From assembly GCA_008711295.1 (NCBI GenBank), contig VUYV01000045.1, forward strand, positions 563,889-627,888: a stretch of 64,000 nt of DNA. Reading direction: 5' to 3'. The stretch comes from Anarhynchus alexandrinus. Lineage: Eukaryota > Chordata > Aves > Charadriiformes > Charadriidae. The notes beneath the pieces are model-generated. The model was not told the DNA's origin, ran no database searches, and saw only the letters and a program-made list of their open reading frames with translations. Below are positions 59,501 to 64,000 of the stretch, piece after piece. Within the stretch, counting starts at the first letter, position 1; each line of letters begins with the position of its first letter. Position numbers and translations under genes: made by a program.

Positions 59501-61676
59501 AGCGCTGAGAAATAAAATGAAACAGAATCAGTTTCTCAGTATTTATTCCAAAGGTTTTTTTTTTTGTATGAATTTAAATTTCAGACCTGTTGAACTGACA
59601 AACAGATTGAGGTCTTTCCTTTTTTAAATCCACCCCCCACCGCCACCCCCCCTGCCATCCCAAAGAAACACTTTCACATTTTTCAGAAAGTTGGGCAAAC
59701 TTCTATGTTGTCAAGGGGATCAGCTCCAAAATGATTAGCTCACATTTGTAAACCATGGAAAACCGGTCCCAGGAGTGGAAGTCTGGGAGAGGGAAATATT
59801 GAAAACATCCAAATTCAGGTATTAAGCCTGTGAATGGGAAGCCTGGGCTCCCTTCCTCTCCCCTCAATAGAACCTCCAGGAAATGTGGGTGGAGGGGCCA
59901 TGGACCACACAGTGACTGTGCGTAGGCACACCTCTCGAGACTTTAATCCAGTCTGCAAATATTAGTGACAGATCTGAGAAAAAAAAATTAAATTTATCAA
60001 AAATGAAGTTTTAAGGGACTGAAAGGACGTGCAAATTTATACTGATGTTAGCAAATAGCTTTACAGGAGATTTTTCTTCACACATGACATGGTTTAATTT
60101 TGGCATATCCAAACATAGTATTTCCATCAGTCACTTTAAAATTAACCAGAGTTAAGGATGAAGGAAGATGATAAAACTAATGCCAAAGGAAATGTTTAAT
60201 TTCATGTTGAATAAGAAGTTTTGATGACCTAAGAAGATATGCTTTTGTTTTCATGTTGACAGAGCCTGTCCTCCACACCACCATTTCTTGGTCAATACTG
60301 AGCTATTTTTCCTAAGTTGTTTAACTTTAGTTACCAAATAAAATTGTATTTTATTCTAGTTCTAAAGAAAACATTCCAGGGTCTTCTAACTATAAAATAC
60401 ATTTTCTGATAAATTGTGAAACACTGTCAATAGATTAAAATTATTTTATTATTCAACTTTCATATAACTTCATTTCTTTTCATTTTTTTTCCTTAAATTC
60501 CTCTCCTGCCAGTTATCTTTTTTTTTTTTTTCCTGTTTTTCCCCTGCACTGAGCCTTGGCCGGTTTCAGTTGGTTTCCTTGCCATTTTTTTCTTAGTTGG
60601 CCTTCACATATATCTTCTGTTATTTTTAAAGTAGTTCTTCATATTGTCTCTCCTCATTCCTTTATGTCAATTATTTCTTCACCTCATCCATTCACTACAC
60701 TAGCTTAGAGTCTTCTACTCAGGTAGTCCTGTTTAGGTGTCCCTTAACTCACCCTGAAGGAGGAGAGGAGATATGAGCCAAATCCATGAAATGAATGAGA
60801 TGCAGCAACCAGAGGAGCATTTCTCAAACATGAAGGTCTCCTCCCGCATTGTTGTCCCAGGTGGCAAGGGAGCTGCCGTGCAGCTCTGCTCTGGTGGCCT
60901 TCCTAGTTGCACTCTGTATTTCCCCTGGTGGAAAGACTTGTGAAGACGCAGGGAGCTGTGCAAGGCTGTGGGAGAAGGAAAAGAAGGGGCTGGCCACACA
61001 GTCCATATACAGATCTGAATTACAGCCAGCTCCTTCTCATCCTACAGCTTATTTTCAAACAGGAGTGTCAAACTTTCACAGCTATGTTTATCCCATATAG
61101 ATATTGTAGATGAACTTAAATGTCATGCTTAGTGAGGTAGGCACTAAGCTGGAAGGGACATCATCATTGTCTAAGGGAAATGCTTATTACTCTCAGTTTT
61201 GGTGCTGCAGCCAGAGGCATTAACTTGCTGATGATCAGGGAACAAACTGAGGAGAGTGGTGCAAGAAGGGCCTGCACATATATTAGTTACCTAAACAAGG
61301 CCAGGGCATGGATGCAATCACCAGCACGATGGCTCTCACTGCTCAATAGCTTCACACTCCCAGGCACAGTTTGGCCTGGCTGAGTAATCCTCTCCTGGGG
61401 CATGGTTCAGGCAGGAGCTATGCAAGGGTCCTTCTTCCTCAGTAGGACAGATGAAATCATCCAGTTTTGGGGAGGAAGAGACTTTAGCTGTGTGAGTGAA
61501 ACACGCTCAGAGCCATGGATTGGGAATCACTCGCACTTGGGCCCCAGGGTGAGCCCTGGCTGATCTTCATCACCAGTAGAGGATCAGCCAAAGAGTGATG
61601 GCGCCTTACGGTCCCATCCCTGGAACCCATCCTCATTGCTGTAGCCCATCTTGTGCCAGTACTGGCTTGGCACGGG

Positions 61677-61732
61677 GCCACCTCCTGAGGTCCCATCTAG
61701 CCTAAAATACCCTGTGATTCTGTCCATTTGAT
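61677..61732 (+). mobile_element. CR1-type 3' end remnant
   Basis: 'ggccacctcctgaggtccca' followed by 'tctagcctaaaataccctgt' and 'gattctgtcc' resembles the CR1 end '...gacctcctgaggtcccttccagcctaaattattctgtgattct'. The body is not traceable further upstream. A short stretch at 61147-61178 may be another tail on the opposite strand. Confidence 0.55.
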
Positions 61733-63750
61733 ATACAACTCCATCTAAGACTTTCTCTCTCCATCGTCAAGTTGTATTTAGCTTAATTACAACCCTAGGC
61801 ATTTTTGGATATTTATTTTAAGCCAACATTTTAATTTGGATAGCATAAGATTTTTTTCAGATTCATTGGAGCTACTTTCTGAGAGTACAGTTTTGAGGCG
61901 CTTAATGTACTTGGCAATCGTCTGTTTATTTGTATATTTAGTCATTCTTATTGCAGTACTTCTCCTTGAGATGTCTTTTAAGTATTTTAAAGCACTTAAT
62001 TCTGTTCAAATAGTCTTTCAGAAATATTTTGTCCCACATAGAAATTCACATTCTAAGAGCGAGTTAATTAATTTCATATTGAATAGCAGAATGGTATTGT
62101 AATAAGTCGAATGTGTGTAAAAGCATTCGTGCTAGACTTGACTGCATTTGAAATCAATTTGGTTTTGAGGCTTTATACACTGGGAACTTCCATCCATTCT
62201 GGTAAGAAATATTTAATAGCTGCAGAATAAAGTTTCTTGTATGAAAGTAAATTCAGAAAACTAGAATTTCTCAAAGTGTCTCCTTTAACTGCTTAGATAA
62301 CTTTTCCCTTAAGCCCTCCTACCTATGAAATCTCTTTATTTCAGATAGAGCTGGAGTTGTGAATAAATTGGGCCTTACGATGCTGTTGGGTGGATTGTGT
62401 ACTGTGGGTTATCCTAAATTCATCCTGCCTACCAGTCAGATTACCGTCATGTAAAAAACTGACTTTCCATTGCAAAACTGTAATTCCCTTATGTACACAT
62501 TCTTTTTACCTTACAGTCAACATGGGGTTAGTGGTCTCTTGGCTGATTCAGAGTTGCAGATGATGAGTGAATGTTTAAAGCAGAGGTGTCTTGTTTGCTA
62601 ACACATTTGTTGAAGAGCAGACTCCACACCACTTAGGTGGAAAAACATGAAAGTGTGTATGGAAGACAAGTTTGTCCTGCTCTGTAGGTTCCAAAACACT
62701 TTCCATTTTGTGTCTTCTGTGTTATTACATTTGGAAACGAGCAGTAAATTCTGAGGTTTTTTGCTTTCTCATCTGTTCTGTTTTGGTGGGAGCATTGGAG
62801 GGAGGGTTTTATCTGGGGTTTTCTTTCTTTTTGATTTGTGTTTCTCTTTGGTAAACATAGCTGACAAGAACTTTTGGTCTTTTTGCTGTTATTGTTTGCA
62901 TAGATCACAAAGGAAATTGTTGAAAAGGTTCTGCTATAGTATTTTGGGAATGATGATCTTGCCAAAGTTATTAAAGTGGGTTTAGGTTGTTGCACTATGT
63001 TCTCCAGAAGGCTAACCCTTGAAACCTAACTGAAAACTGGATGAAGAGCAGACTGTTATTTTTTGTCAGGACACAGCATCAGTGGTCTGTGATGTGCACT
63101 AACTAGCAGCTCATTTCTGGATGAAACTTGAGATGTTATTTTGAGTTAGCAAGCTCTGGTGTCATCGGGATACTCTTTTCCCGATAGGATTTCTTCCTCA
63201 CCTCCTCTAATAAGTGCTAGATTTTATTTATTATCAGGTTTTAGTTTCATTATATACATGGAAAGGGGTGGCAGGATGCTATTTCTGGGGAGGATGGGGC
63301 TAGGGGAGTTTTAATGTGCTTCCCACTGTGGTTCACAGGAGCCTGAATGTGATGACTCTGCAAGGCCAGTTTGCAAAGGCTTTGTCAAGCGGTGCTCGAG
63401 AGGCACTGATTTTGGGGGTGGGGATGGGAAGCCAGCAAGGCTGTATTTACATTCATTTTGTCTGCATTAACAGATTTATAGCGCTCTCTCAACGTGACAA
63501 GTTTGTATGCAGGAAAGCCATGGAGGTCTAAGTCAAATATGAACTGCATGGGCATTACTGGCAGGGGCGAGCAGTGGCCTTGCTCCTGCCTGGCTCCGAC
63601 CCCTTGTACCACGCACGGTTCCTGCATGTGCTTACAGGGAGCATGCTGCCTCAGTGCTTCTGCCTGCAGCCTCCCTCTGAAAATGTGGCCTCGTTGGGTG
63701 ACTGATGATGGACAGAACCCATGGGACAGACTACCTGCAAGCAGCATGGC

Positions 63751-64000
63751 AAAATCACGGAATCATGGAAATTTTCAGAGTTGGAAGGGACCCCTAGAGA
63801 TCATCAAGTCCAACTCCCCCGCCAAAGCAGGATTGCCTAGAGCACATTACTCAGGACTGCATCCAGGCGGGCCTTGAAAATCTCCAGAGAAGGGCACTCC
63901 ACAACCTCCCTGGGCAGCCTGTTCCAGTGCTCTGTCACCCTCACCGTAAAGAAGTTTTTCCGTATATTTGAACGGAACTTCCTATGTTCCAACTTATGCC
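63751..64000 (-). mobile_element. CR1 LINE fragment, minus strand, cut by window end
   Basis: Reverse-complement CR1 3' end: 'aatcacggaatcatggaaat', 'gagttggaagggacccctag', 'gatcatcaagtccaactccc', 'ctgggcagcctgttccagtg', and 'cctatgttccaacttatgcc' at the very end of the window. The 3' end is at about 63751 and the element continues past 64000. It resembles the copy at 20320-20725 closely in order and wording. Confidence 0.95.

Larger units (their letters stand above)
36309..64000 (+). other. ESR1: ESR1 intron 1 (5' portion, continues past window)
   Basis: The intron begins with GTAAAT at the exon 1 donor and has no recognisable exon 2 up to the window end. The exon 2 protein, with the first zinc finger ([21 protein letters not shown] pattern in the family, split here as [14 protein letters not shown] and VWSCEGC), is not found in any plus-strand frame. 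The intron is therefore at least 27.7 kb, in line with the large first intron of human ESR1. It is mostly AT-rich non-coding DNA with CR1 remnants, T-tracts (for example 40600-40635, 41180-41194) and a few regulatory-looking clusters listed separately. The stretches 36309-38210, 38964-42860, 43150-45636, 46456-56329, 56561-61676 and 61733-63750 show nothing else I can name. Confidence 0.9.

Noticed and set aside
62633..62995. 120-codon minus-strand frame near the window end
   Set aside because: Lys/Asn/Ser-rich with no recognised family. It is typical of the complement of T-rich intron DNA.
36309..64000. Search for ESR1 exon 2
   Set aside because: No sequence encoding the first zinc finger was found on the plus strand, so exon 2 must lie past 64000.

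Overview
This window is vertebrate nuclear DNA, almost certainly from a bird. Two observations support this. About ten fragments of the CR1 LINE family are scattered through it, several ending in the typical avian 3' tail. The only convincing protein-coding exon is the first coding exon of ESR1 (estrogen receptor alpha), and its sequence is very close to the chicken protein as I remember it. Base composition is AT-rich, with long non-coding stretches and homopolymer tracts. I see no prokaryotic features and no CRISPR array.

Layout. Positions 1-35,600 are upstream of ESR1 and appear intergenic. They carry CR1 copies of different ages on both strands (1-466 +, 1211-1664 +, 3200-4700 -, 5917-6418 +, 20320-20725 -, 22600-23343 +, and a CR1 inserted within another CR1 at 26672-27440 -). 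They also hold two other old interspersed repeats (8256-8470, 24603-24690), several inverted repeats and a few small tandem duplications. Positions 35,597-36,308 form the ESR1 5' block: a core promoter block that matches the human promoter A region as I remember it, a 5' leader with an internal splice acceptor at 35803, two short upstream ORFs, and a coding exon of 428 bases ending at a strong GT donor. From 36,309 to the end is ESR1 intron 1 (at least 27.7 kb). It holds more CR1 remnants (38211-38245 +, 45637-46455 -, 56330-56560 +, 61677-61732 +, 63751-64000 -), a cluster of three perfect octamer (POU) motifs at 38866-38963 and an isolated CpG-rich patch at 43011-43147. ESR1 exon 2 (first zinc finger) is not in the window.

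How the parts relate. ESR1 is the single functional unit. The shared acceptor at 35803 would allow transcripts from distal upstream promoters to join the same coding exon, as is known in human and chicken. Translation could be tuned by the two upstream ORFs, by loss of the first ATG of the usual ATG-ACC-ATG start, and by a second in-frame Met at codon 40. Everything else is repeat-derived or unannotated non-coding DNA. I did not find a novel multi-gene system. The observations most worth checking are the altered ESR1 start region, the octamer cluster, two everted pairs of nuclear-receptor half-sites, the nested CR1 and some perfect inverted repeats.
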